The position numbers were made by a program, and so were the translations under genes. Below, piece after piece: positions 23,911 through 36,705 of a stretch of 64,000 nucleotides of DNA (the stretch's first letter is position 1; the number at the start of each line of letters is the position of its first letter). A model generated the notes under the pieces. That model saw only the letters and a list, made by a program, of their open reading frames with translations. It was not told where the DNA came from and made no database searches. Source of the stretch: Neodiprion pinetum (Eukaryota > Arthropoda > Insecta > Hymenoptera > Diprionidae); NCBI RefSeq assembly GCF_021155775.2, contig NC_060232.1, positions 28,527,922 through 28,591,921 on the forward strand, read 5' to 3'.

Positions 23911-25337
23911 TCTTCACTTGCATATGATACGCGCTTTCCATATAATATTCCCGTTTTTATTCAGACAGCAAAGCGTTATTACAGGTACGTAGTTTGAATG
24001 ACATTATGAAGCCGCGGGCGATAACACGTCGCAACTTTGGATATTGCGCTCTCCAGCTCCGTAATTTCTCCGCAGTTGATGCTAACGCCGCAGCTTATAT
24101 ACATACATATTCGTGCGTGTATATATATATAGAAATGCAGGCACGGCGTAAAACGTTTCTATACAAAATTTTAAACACCGCGTTGGCAACTCTTCGCGCT
24201 CTCAGCCTCATTCCATGCATAACTACTATGTAGGCACACGCGTGTGTGTGTGAATTTACGTGTATACGTTTTTTCATCTATGTGAAATGTGTATATTCGC
24301 GCATGTGCGAAAGCAGCTGCTTCTATACCTGAATTCTCATTCCCCTTTACGTAGCGTACACTGTTAGCTCGTGCAAAGTATAGCCGGACTTGCACCATCT
24401 GAGGTCAAACGAAACGCGCGTATTATGTTATAGGTATACATGTGGTACATACTCGTTGCGCACTGCGTCCGTTGTACTCCGTATATGATATTCATGGACA
24501 ATCCATAAGTCGGTCTGTAGGTTGTGGCACAGAAATTCGAACGGTGATTCGGTTTTTCATCCCGGTTTGTACGTAATTTTTGGACTGTGACTCTTCATCT
24601 TTTCTTATTTTTATTTCGCGATGCGATTTTTTCATCTGTGCAAAGATCAATGATTGCGATTATAAAATCCTAATTCACGTGGATGTAATCATATAACACG
24701 CCAACTTTCTATGTTCGTTTCAACCCTGAAATACTTCGATTATGTTCGTTGAAATCGAAGTCTTTTTTTTTTTATAGAGAAGTTGACGCCATACCTGCGA
24801 CTTTCTACGTGACGCTCAAATTTATCATAAGCAGCTTTCAACTACAGTTCGTTTCACATTCAGTCACCGTTTGTTTTAACTGCAGGTATTACTTGAACGT
24901 AAACTTGTAAAATCTGTACATGGCTCTCGCGGTTCAGAAACTTTGGGAAAGAAAAAATTTCCTGTGCAGGCATATATTTCAAGCAATAGTTTGACTATCC
25001 AATATAACTTAAATAATCCGCCAAGCTAGCAGCTAGGTTTCTTGAATTTCTAGCACAGTGATTAACATATCGAATATCAATGGAAATTCTTGTTCCATCT
25101 TGCCTGACCTTGAGAGTCTGGCGAACGCTTCTCGTTAGAATCTTTCACCCGCATTCCGCGGTTCCGTCTTACGTGCCGCTGGCAAGTATTTGACGCTGGC
25201 GAGGTGCCGGTTCGATTCATTTGAAATTCATGCAAATTGATGATCGGCCGACTGATTCATCGGTACGTCGCGTTGGTCCTTATGTAATGAATATAAATAT
25301 ATAAGCTGTACATATACTCAACGACCGCGTTGATTGA

Positions 25338-25465
25338 GCACAAGTAGTTATAACCGCGAGCGAAAAGGTGCGGCGGCGCTAGAAGATACGTAGAGGTAAT
25401 TGGAAAACTCGAAATATCGATAGGTTCGTAAAGAAGATCGGTTGCGATGTCAACGAAGGGATAAA
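25338..25465. repeat. Duplicated segment, copy B (partner at 21739-21882)
   Basis: Same orientation as copy A. On the minus strand it keeps an acceptor-like TATCTTCTAG followed by codons for PPHLFARGYN, matching PPLIFARGCN at the start of exon 2 in copy A. Similarity stops soon after and the frame ends at a TGA near 25250, so any exon here is dead or partial. It carries a perfect DRE-type TATCGATA at 25415-25422 where copy A reads ACCGAGATA. Confidence 0.55.
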
Positions 25466-25923
25466 GAGAAAGATATATGATATATTTTACGCTCCAAGTA
25501 CACTTTGTGGCAAACTCAAATTAACTGTACAAAAATCAGTACTTAGCCTAAACACGGTGCTACGAAATATGCAGTAGAAGGAATAATGTAAAGAATTATT
25601 AATAGTGGTAATGATAAAGTAGTGATACACAATAATTAGTAATAATAGTAATAACAAATCGGAATACTAGATTATCACACCGCTATAACCTGAAACTTAT
25701 AAAAGTTCGAACAATGTTCGGACATGAATTACTTCATTCAATAAACTTCTATATCGAGCACTATACAATGTATTACAATAAGTAACAAATACAATATGAG
25801 AGAGAAGGTGGGAGGGAGGGAAGAAAAAAAGGTCATATTGCATATCGCGGTATATCTACAGGAATGATTCTATCGCGAGTAGGTGCGCTCCGACAACCGG
25901 ATAAAGCCGGTTTCGTTGTCAAT

Positions 25924-25941
25924 GAAGAAGAAGAAGAAGAA
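25924..25941. repeat. (GAA)6 microsatellite
   Basis: Six GAA units. Confidence 0.85.
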
Positions 25942-26390
25942 TGAGGTGTAAAAAAGTAAATAAAAAAAAACATATCTATAAGAACACAGAGAGTATATGT
26001 ACGGAAAAAAGGAAAAGCATAAAACAAGCGTCGCGTCGGCAAATATGAACAAAGTCTGAGGCAGATAAGCTGTAGACTATAATACATGTATACATACATG
26101 TTTGCTGATTAATGGGAGAGACGAATGATACAAAAAGTGTTCGCAATGTCTGAAGACGGAGGAGCCGTATGCGCAAAGGGATAAAGACCAAGAGAGAACG
26201 TGATATTCGATGCCGTTGGGGTACGCATACGCAATAGTTACAAAGCGAGCACCCCGAAGAGCACGCGTGGCGGAAAGCAGGAGCACCGGCACATGTCGAG
26301 ATAACGAACAAACAAAGTCTCTCGCGATAAATAATTCATGTATTCGACTATCAGACGTCTTGCATCTGCATAATTTCTGAGCGTCTAAGA

Positions 26391-26406
26391 GGGGGGGGGG
26401 GGGGGG
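26391..26406. repeat. Run of 16 G, possible G-quadruplex
   Basis: Uninterrupted G followed by AGGAAGGAGG; such a run can fold as a quadruplex. Confidence 0.8.
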
Positions 26407-27783
26407 AGGAAGGAGGACGCGTCTAGGCGTTTCGGTAAAACTGTATCGTAGATTCGCGCGACTTTTTCGACCCACGTGCACCCGACGTCCGTTCAATTGT
26501 TGCGAAAATTTAAATCAGCGAATCGCGTAACGGGGAATCCGATGAATCCGCGCAACGCGTTCTGCGGTCTGCAATAATGGATTTGGCAGAGTATTACGCA
26601 AACTTCGAGGAACAATTAACCGCGTCGCGTGCGCAACAAATTATTTGGCGAACCGTGACCACGGAACGATCCGCAGCGAGCAAATAACTGCTCGAGAGTT
26701 GGGGGATTGCGTTGCATGCGTAGATATAGGTAGACACGTACGTCATATAATAGAAAGATCCGGCGTTAGCCTGGATTCCATGAATGAACGACGACGCAGA
26801 CTCCGAATGTGGGGTGAACGCGTATTGATACCTACACGTTGTACGTGTACGTACTAATCGAGTCGGTTGACGCATCGTACGGCGGTAATTTTACTCAATG
26901 GTCGTGTAAACCGAGAGTGCGATAATTACCCACGCACGGAGCGGTAGCTACGCGGTTTAAAAACACCCACACTTCGCGACTCGTCGCGTACAAGGTAGCT
27001 GGGCACGACAGATCTACACCAACTGATATACGAATTATACCGTGACAATACCTGCGGAACTTCGACTTCGAGGGTCTAATTTTAGGCGTTGGTGGTCGGT
27101 TTGAAAAGACCGAGACTAACGGAGGAGCCCAAACAGCGGCGTACACACACACGTGCATGCGGTAATAAAGAGAGGCGAAAGGGAGAGGATGCCTCTCGCA
27201 GCGACCGGATGCAGTGGGCCGCTTCCGGCAACGCGACGGCCAGCTGAGTCCCGCGTCTGACGGACGACGGCTGCGCCAGAAGGCGAGTCTGCAGCCTCCG
27301 TCAGGCGTCTCGGAGGAACAGGAAGGGCGAAGGGAAGGGAAGATTATCGCGTTACGACCGCACGATAACCTGACCCGATCCACGCGACGCGACGTCGTGC
27401 CCTCTTAAATAAAACGGTAATTCCGGTCAGACGACGCCCACGCGACGCGGCATCCGGCGGTGGAGCAACGCTTCGGGATCGAAGCATCGCCGAGATACGA
27501 ATGATTTCCCCGACGTTGTATGGCGATATCGTAATTCGGGGAAATGCTCGACATGATCGCGTGGCGGAGGCATCCCTGAATTACGACGATTCTGCCGAGC
27601 CTACGTAGATGCGACGACAAGCGTGTCAATGTCGAGTCTTTGCATAGAATTCGCAACCGGGCTGAAGGCTGTGACGATCGCCTGCTGATAACACGGAGCT
27701 GGCTCGATTAACCTGCAATAATCATCGTGTCGAAGTCAGTAACGATTCGCGCTGAAGAAAAACCGTTGTTTCGCGTTTTAGAG

Positions 27784-27949
27784 CCGTCTGAATTTCGGTA
27801 AATCGTAATAAAGCGAAACGTACCTACTCATATTTTGCAATCTTAGTTCCATCGAAATTATTTTAAAAATAATAAAATAGCAGTTCCTTTTTTTCAATGT
27901 TTCGTTACGATAACGTTAATAACTTCAACCTCGTCAATAATCGCGGTGT
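27784..27949. repeat. Dispersed repeat family 2, copy b
   Basis: It shares with copy a the order CGTCTGAA, TACTCATATTTT, CAGT run, CGTTACG, AACGTTAATAACTTCA and CCTCGTCAATA..CGGTGT. No coding frame was found. It appears to be an old miniature element. Confidence 0.5.
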
Positions 27950-29009
27950 CCTCGCCGGGTTTGTACTATTTTATAACTAGAGTTTGGAGAGCATTACTGA
28001 TAAGTGCGATGATACGAGGATCGGAATTAATGTCCGTAGGTACGCATGCGTGTGGTTTCAAATGGGATAAATTAGCGTTTAACGGGATTGGGAATGATTA
28101 ATGTTTGTGTGTACCTATCCGAAAAACGGGCGCGTGTAATAGGATATAACAGCAGCTGCGTATAATAATCTGCGAATTTGCGTAGAATGCCGAGATTTGC
28201 GAGTTCGAGGAAATCCTTGCACATGACTAGTCATCGCGTTGAACGAGGCGTTTATAACGTACCGGGACTGTGAGAACTTCTACATTTACATACGCGTGTA
28301 TACGCGCGTGCTCTTGGCGTGATTTTGCGAATTTCAAAGAAACTATCAAATTTCTCCGCGTCTCTCTTTGCCGCTGTAGTTCCGCGTGTCGCGCGGACAA
28401 GAAAATAGCTATTTTTATCACCGTCGAAAGGCAATCTTACCGCGGACTACCGGAGGATCACGACACGGTCCCGTCCATCGGTTGACCCAAGACGGCTCTT
28501 TGACGAGCCTCGACGATAAAACGGAACCGAACGCACGAGCCGTGCGCGTAACGCGATTCGATGAAATTGCGTTGAACTTTGGGATCATAGAGGCTAACCG
28601 AGCGAGAGGACGAGGACGAAGAACGACCGGCTGCGGAGTCAGCTGGCAAACCGACCAGCCAATTGGTCAGGGTCAATTTCTCGACCGACTAATGCGATAC
28701 AATCTGGCAGAGCTACCGCCTCGTTGACCCCGGCTCTGCATCGTCGATCTTCACAGCTGACGAGGGAAAGTGTTTGTAAGAGATGTTTTACAGTGCGGAC
28801 GAGCGGATGGGAGTCGAGGGAACACGGGAGTACAAATCTTTATACGAGACGCGAACGAGAGCGGATCGGATCTGCGATGTTCCGAAGTAAGTATTAAGGT
28901 GTTTTCGTCACGCGGTCACTTTACCGATTTAAGACCATTTACGAGAAACCGTCCGATTCTTTTTTAAAACAACTTTCCAAATCGACGTTTTTTCGACGCG
29001 TCATCGTTT

Positions 29010-29017
29010 TGACGTCA
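29010..29017. promoter_or_regulatory. CRE octamer TGACGTCA
   Basis: Perfect match in isolation; no nearby start site. Confidence 0.2.
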
Positions 29018-29527
29018 GCGATTGATTATCATACGAATTAACAACCGAATAATTTGCGTAAAAATGTCACCCCAAAATTCGTCTCGCAGCGAAATAACCT
29101 ACAGAAAAAGTCTCGATGAGCGCGATAATTTAACGAAGAATTGCAAATCTGTTCGACGTTTCAAGATACCAAATCATCACGATTTTCGTAAATATTCTCG
29201 AAATCTGTCACACGACTCCGTGCGGAAAAAGTACATATATTCGCTGTATAGTGGCGAATTGTTTGTAGTTTCGATATAGCCGTGCAGAAATATTTGAAAA
29301 ATTCTAACCATTCAACGGCAAAAGTTTCGCAAGCATTGTAGCCAAGCAGAGTTTCGTTGTATCAAAAGTTGCAAAACATCGCCGCAGTCAGCCGTTGCAA
29401 AGAACTGCCGCCGCTACTGCATCAGCACTAACGATAAAACGACGCTGATAAACCGAATTATTCCTTTAATCGTGCATTCTCGACGCCACGAAATCAGCTT
29501 GTGAATATAAACACGGAATGAACTCAC

Positions 29528-29614
29528 CTGGTGTTCTGCGCAAACTCCAGAGCACTGGAGGGTGCACGGAGGGTTTACCCGCGGAGGCAGCCAGTGTGAC
29601 TGCGTTCCGCGTAC
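29528..29614 (-). CDS. Candidate 87-base exon with strong splice sites at both ends
   Basis: The acceptor is CTTTATCTTTTTGTTACAG and the donor is ACCAG|GTGAGTT; both are near consensus, the best pair seen in the window. Two of three frames are open. One gives 29 whole codons (VRGTQSHWLPPRVNPPCTLQ... with three Cys). The other gives TRNAVTLAASAGKPSVHPPV... The length is a multiple of three, so the exon could be skipped without a frame change. No partner exons or family could be assigned, so it may equally be untranslated. Confidence 0.3.
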
Positions 29615-30730
29615 CTGTAACAAAAAGATAAAGAACGACGTGATGAGAGTGGGCATTGGAAATGTGCGAGAAGTCAGACATGATCGTGGAAATCGGCGTC
29701 GCGACGCGATCTGGGGAGGATTTCTATACCGCGCCGGGGACTTGGAAATACCTGCGGGGGCAATCGCGACGAGCAAAGCCGGGGACCAGCGCTTCCAGGC
29801 GTCGACGGGCATCTTGGATCCACTTTCCCTGCGGGTGTTCTTCGACGGCACGCTCTTCGGAAGTGACGGCGCGCCGGGCTTTCCGAAAGACAAGCTTTCC
29901 CCTACCTTTTAAGGGGGAGTTTCTCAGGGGCGGATGCGCTTCCCGGGGGGTTTCCCCGCTGACGTGTAACGAGTCGGTATTAAATGTTATTCGCGGACCC
30001 CGTAACCAACCACGGGAGCCATAAGCGATTAGCCATAATGGCAGGACGCGTGGCGTGCCGGATTCGTGCTGTCCTTATCTTACGTCTTGTGCTCCTCAAT
30101 ATAATGGCTCGGCTATTATATCGAAATACCTAATGGAATTACGGAGGTATATTTACTCCCACGAGGCACGACATAACTCTATCTTATAACACTGTCGTGG
30201 CCATCGACTTGTGTAACAAATACACTATGAATTACACCCCTGGCGTATATGTATAGGTATAGACGTAATTATTATATACACGCAATAATTGGAAGGGTGT
30301 TCCTCGGAAGATTACCGCAGACGCGTTTAGATAACTTTGCACCAGACTTATACCTACAGGTGGTTATACGGCGGGCATTAACGCCTTAGTTAATTATCGA
30401 CGAGCCATCGACTCGTCTGCTTCTAAACTCGCGGTCTTTTCGCTGTTATACATTATACCATTTATACTGCAGCTGAATAGAAAGAAGAATAACGGCTCGA
30501 GACTCGGTGAATGGGTAATAATATGCCTCTCGTATCTATGCCAACTCATTGTTAGTCCGACGTATCTACGTTCAAACATTTATACAAGTTCGGCGTTTCA
30601 CTACTCCTCGAAATTTTGTTCAACAAAACTGACGCATACATATCGCCGGTATAATTAGTGCAAACAGACGGATTGACCTTAATACCCATCGATAATAGCT
30701 CACCAAATTCGACGAGTTGTATACCAAGAA

Positions 30731-30763
30731 GATAATGATGATGATGACGATGATGGTGATGAT
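30731..30763. repeat. (GAT)n-like trinucleotide repeat
   Basis: GAT units with two single-base changes. Confidence 0.7.
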
Positions 30764-33397
30764 TAGATAACAATAACAGTAACAATCGTTCGCGTAGAAT
30801 AAATATTATATGCTTGTACGGTGATGAAATTTGGAAGGAATTGTGGATGCATGTGTAAGGTGTTGGAAAAAATTCAACCAACGAGCGCGGTTATTTATCA
30901 TCTGAAACTGTACAAGCGCACCTGTGTTACGTACCCACTTAATCTCACATGAAAAATAAATTGCTTTTTGTTTTCTCTTTTTGTGTCTTCTCACCTTGCC
31001 TCCGCAATGGGAACGGCGTTAAAACTCTTTTCCCTCCTTTTCACGTGTATTTGCATTACATTAGATCACGTACCACGTTACAAAGAGATAAAGAGAGATT
31101 GACGTTTCAACTCTCGACGGCATCATTCTTCTACACATAATTACCTTGGCTCAGTTTTACGTTGCACCGGTATTATACGTATACATACTAACGTAGATTC
31201 TACGTACATACCTACATTGGCGAATAGATGCATCGGGCCAAAAATTTGGGACGCGCGTGTAATTAAAAACTTTCGAATTGTGTTCTAAAGCGTTTATGTA
31301 CTGTTAATTAATGGCGGTAATTATCGAAAGCGACAAAGATCCATTCGACTCGACGCTTATTCAATGCATGATGCGTTACTGCTCGTGGAAAGAATCTTCC
31401 ACTATGCCCCCGAATTTTTTCCTCTATTTTTCAAAACTTTTTCAATTTCGAGAAGTGGACCTTTCGCTGACGGATGCGAGTGGAGCGTGAAGAAACGAAG
31501 GCTTCAAATTTCAAGGATATTTTTCCCCGAAAGCCTTTCGTCATTGTCCTATTATTCTTAACAAGCGCCAGCCGTCGTACAGGCACAATGAGTAAATGCC
31601 AGCGGAAATCAGACGTCAGCAACGAGGATGAGCGGACGGTGACAAAGATTAAATTAATCTTCCGGAGCGGAAGTAAATTGAGCGCGGTTCGGGTAATGAA
31701 ATTATTTGGCGGTTGGGAAGATGAAAGACTCAAGCCGCCGCCGCCGAGGCCGTAATCGAGCTATAATCGAGCTTGCGAACATTTCCCCTGCAGCACGAGA
31801 CGGCGAAACGCCTTTCCTGGATCCTTGAAGTTCGCAATTCTGATTCAACACGTTTCTGTGCAGCACTTTTTTGTATTCCCTCGAAGCTAATCCTGACAAA
31901 GTGCGAACGAACGGCGAGTCAACAATATTCGCATACAAGTCGTTTTCCCTTCGACAAAAGCTTTCCAAACAAAAAGATGCTTCGCCGTACGTGATCAAGT
32001 ATTCCTTTTTCGCAAATTACAAGTTCATGATTTAATGAATCACCCTCGATATCGTCATATAATAACGGGGTGGTTCGACTAAAACGAGACGATCGTTTTA
32101 CAGGCGTATTACTTTTCTCACATTTCGCGTAAGTTTATTATATTCACGGAAAAATGTCGATCATTCCATCAGACGAAACCATGGAATCCAATTAGAAAAG
32201 CATTGCAAAATGACATTGAATTAGATATTGCTCACTTTTGAGACTGGTTGTGAAGATCCTGTAATAACTTTAATAATATACTCGACTGAATCTAATTCTA
32301 CCGATTCCACGCAATTCAAGCACTCGAATTGCTAGCTAGCAGCGATGGTTTTCAAATAACTGGCGACCCCTTCGCGGTTCGAAATTATATTGAGCCGTGG
32401 TTACAAGGCTCTGCGATTTCCGTTGGCGGACCATCGCCGCAGAGTTATTGGGGTTAGATGATGACTAATATCGATACCTCACCTTTCGTCGCAAAAATTG
32501 GTAAATCATACCTTAAGTACTTGGAGATGGGTGGAATAGATTTTTAGCTGATTCGAAAATGTTTCAACTTTATAATTTTTTGAGACAACCGTGCAATTGT
32601 ACGATTCCAATTTACAATCAGCTTATACGGCAGTATATCTTGAATTTTCCTGCATACCATACGGATGTATACGGATTATAACGTCCGTGGCATAAGCTTG
32701 CACCTACCAGCTCGTATAAATGCTATAAATTAGTGCGTAACGGTAAAATAACAATCCTCCTAACACTGCTGTGGAAACGTTCTAATAACGGCAATAATAG
32801 CAATGACGATAATGCCGCGGTAGTAAAACATCTATCGCAATAATAATTGTGATCATCGTATCGTTGCTCTGCATTGATTGGTAGGTCACACAATGTCGCT
32901 GCAGATGTGATCAATATCCGGCGAAACTAATTCAACGATTCGTAAACTCAAGCATAATGCTTTTAAGCACACCGAACGTCAGTTTCGCCTGAAATATATA
33001 TTCAAACAATATATTACACGAGTCGTGAAAAAAGTAAATGCATGAAATTTCGCGGGTGAACATTATTTGAGAGCACTTACACCTTTAATACCTGGTAGGT
33101 AAAATTAGGTACGGAGAAATTTGATTGTTTGTTCTGCAAATAGGTATGTATGTGTAATGCGTATGTATAATATGTATCATAATTTGCATGTAACGCGCCC
33201 GTATATTTTCGCCTAATCATGCAGATTGTATGCGTCGAATAAACAACAAGACTTTACCATGAATATAAGAGAGATATTTGTCAAAATATTATTTTGTACT
33301 GATTCACTTTCAAGAGATAAAAATCCGAGTCAATATTACACACAGGCGCAATCTCGTTCTGCATACAGCATGTATGTTTCTTACATCTGAAATACCG

Positions 33398-33405
33398 TGA
33401 CGTCA
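33398..33405. promoter_or_regulatory. CRE octamer TGACGTCA
   Basis: Perfect match in ACCGTGACGTCAATC; no nearby start site. Confidence 0.2.
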
Positions 33406-35899
33406 ATCTACTGTTTATTCACGCGTGAATCGCGAGACCGGATCCAAATGAGCACCTTCAATCAAACTGCGGTGAATTTTCAACGACTGCCTCCACCTTT
33501 CCCTGCGGGAATCCGCAACGGCGAATCCTCCATCGCATTGCACAGTGTGTCTAATTACGTCGTGACGTTTGAGTCACGTAAAGGTGACGGTGTCCGTTGG
33601 TGAAAATCAGCCTCGCACCCGCGGTTTGACAAGAAAACGGCATCGACCAACAACCGTGACTCAGGAATCGCAGTGTTCTTCGAATTTGCCGCGGTTTTGT
33701 TTTCGGCACAGACTGCAATGGCATGCCCGTAAAACATGATCAGTGCCGATTGCCAAGTGCCGATCCGTTCCGATTAATTTACGCGGCAGAGCAAAAGGAA
33801 TTCAGTTTTTACATGAAGCTACAGTTTTTTTTTCGGTTCCATTTTCTCGCTCAATTATGACACATGGAACGTCGTATTATAGGTATCTACGTATCATACG
33901 GTGTGTTACTATACCGGAGAAAAAATTGATGTTTATGTGCAGTGGATGAGTACGACAGAAAGAAAAATGTATAGTATTCAGAAAAAGTTTGACGTCTAGA
34001 TTCGTAAGTATTGTCCCAACTCTGAAGAAGATTCTCTCTGTTCGTTCGGGGTCGAGAAGTCTGCGAAGTATGACTTAATGCGAGGCGTATGCTGGAAGGT
34101 TCGCGTCTTTATATCTTTTCAAAGTCCGCAAGGAGATAAACGCTTCGACGAACTTTATCAATTAGCATTCAACGTTCGATTTCTTTGACGCGAAGTTACG
34201 CTGCCACGACAGCCGTAATCATCTTCATTTTTCTCCGGCACCCTCGAATGTCGAAACTTGACGCCGAGGCAATTTTTCCGCGGACTTTTTACTTTCCCAA
34301 ACAGATGCCCAATATCCGTTGCCGTATGGAATACGGCGCGTCAAAGACATCGACGTGATCGACGAAAGGGAACGTCAGTTTTAGCCAGCTCTTTTCTCCG
34401 CAAAAAGAAACTCCGTCGGATTTAATCGCGAGGCGTTACATCCGCGGAACTTTTTACGCTAAATACAAAAGTGTGAAAAATTTCGGGAAGTTGTTACACC
34501 TGTAACATCTTTCGAGAGCATTTGAATTGCCTACTCGGAAAACTGACTCTAATGTATCTGTCGCAGGTTAATATTATATATAAACTGACGCGAGTTCCTA
34601 ATTTTGGCAACGGGAATAGAACATGCCTTTTCCATTTCGAGAATGGGTTTCTCCGCGCGAATAATGTCGCTCTACCATGCAAGGGCTTCTGATTATTTAT
34701 ACGGGAGTAGAGTAAATTAAATTTCCGAAAGTATAACACCGCGTGGTTCGATATACGTGAAAATAAATGCGATTTGGCCAGCTTCGTCGTCAAGCCGACA
34801 ACAAGAACACGAAACTCGCCGACGTTGAGTTGAGACGGGTTTTACGTGATAAAAATCTATTTATGTCAATTCCGAGATCGTAACCGCCGATTTCCTCCAC
34901 TCGCCCGGAGCTTCTTCGTCTCATAGCTCCGAAAACAGCCGCTCTCTGATCGAGCTTTACCCCGTGAGGCAACTCTGCACTACATCAACGCACACGAGCT
35001 GTAGCGCTGATAACTTTGGATTATTTTTCCTAGATGCTTGACTCCCGGATCAAAGTCTTTCCACAGCTGACCGCTTGGTCGTCAAAATCGTGTTACGATT
35101 AACTGAGGCGGAAAGGAATTTCCCAGCTTCTTAATTAACGTCAAACTCGACGCATAATTCGGGCATCTGAGATTGGTATTATTCGTACGAAAACCAAGTT
35201 ATAAGTGCCCACTAGCGTTGGTACGCAGCGCAAACCCGTTTACAACATCATGCAGAGATAGTAAAATATGAGAAAAAAAGCTCAATGGTAATCCGTTAAT
35301 TGCATCCTGCCAGCCGTTCGCGCGTGGGCAGTTTGACGGCATGGGATTACTACGTGGCTCTACGATATTGTTCAGATCTGGTTAGCCACCGGAGAAATGA
35401 ACGAATCGGATAATTGTACGGATCCCGAGGATCGCGACGCCTGCGTAGTGTGGCTGCAAGCTTCTCGAGGCAATTACATATTACATATTACTCGACCTTC
35501 GATTGGGACGATCGTATACGTGCCCAATAATTAACGAGAAAGGTCGTCGGGCACGAGACGATTCGCCGATTTTTTTCGGAGCATTCAAGGTACAGCAGGT
35601 GCGTTTTCACCAGCCGATAAATCAGCCGCGGAGTGCCGACGGAATGCGAATTCAATACAAACTCTTTCAAATACCGTTTAGTCCCTGCGGCTTGGTTTAT
35701 TGTCGAAGTAAACGCCGGCTGTCGGCTAGTTCGCCAATCGAAATATGATTATTTAGTAATATACATACTACGGTAGTTTGGTTTTTAGTATTAATAATAT
35801 GTGTACATTGTAATTAATGATAAAATTAAAAGGTACGGAATCGACACGGAGATAACTAAACGCGCGCATCCCGCTACGAGACAGCCGGTTGATAAGAAG

Positions 35900-35922
35900 A
35901 AAAAAAAAAAAAAAAAAAAAAA
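35900..35922. repeat. Poly(A) run, 23 bases
   Basis: Uninterrupted A; no element is recognised beside it. Confidence 0.9.
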
Positions 35923-36689
35923 CGCCTGCATACCTGAGACGGAGAATCCACGGACCGACGGGCGCCAGGATTACAGCCACGGGTGTGTTATTATACTGTT
36001 GCATAAGACGGCTATACAGCCGTCAGCCGCCAGGATCACTGACTAGATCGTGTGATAGCCTGTACAGCTTGTACGTATCCATTAATGATGTGCTAGCTGC
36101 AAAAACACTGATCAACGTCCAATGATTATACCTGCTGATTGATTTACTCGGTGTAATAGCTGACTGGTATGAATTCCTCTTTAGCCGCACGCTCGAGTAT
36201 ATTCTATGTGTGTCAATTGGTGTAATACCGTGCCACGGATGCGACTTCGCAGGCTGCATAATACCCATTAATTGAAGGTGTGAGAAAAAAAGGTTCGTTA
36301 ACAGCACCTCTTCAAGCGCGAGATTACGACCGATGATTCAAGTGGAGAAATTTGAAATTCGCTTTTTGGACTTTTCAAAGGTTGAATAACGAGTCAGCAG
36401 CTCTGATAAAACTAACCGGAAAAATCGTCGGCTTAAGCTCTGGCAGTCATACACTCGGTAAGTAATCGGGGAGTTATTAAATTAATTCACAGAGTGAGAG
36501 AGAGAGATTGAGAGAGAGATAAGAGTCTTCCATCGGGCTAATTTATCATGATGAGGTATCATCGAAAAATTCTACGAAACCGAAGTGTCAAGCTTACGTC
36601 GTTTCGGCGTAGAGACACTTAATTCATTCTCGCATGTGGTAATAAACTAAGTAGCCAGTACCACACCTGTATTATACAACTGTACGTTA

Positions 36690-36705
36690 GATCGATCGAT
36701 CGATC
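36690..36705. repeat. (GATC)4 tetranucleotide repeat
   Basis: Four GATC units, continuing into degenerate TATCGATT. Confidence 0.8.

Larger units (their letters stand above)
25466..29527. other. No supported gene; CpG-rich patch at 27.2-27.4 kb
   Basis: Contains GAA and G-run simple repeats, repeat family 2 copy b and several frames up to 162 codons in CpG-rich DNA without splice or domain support. Confidence 0.5.
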
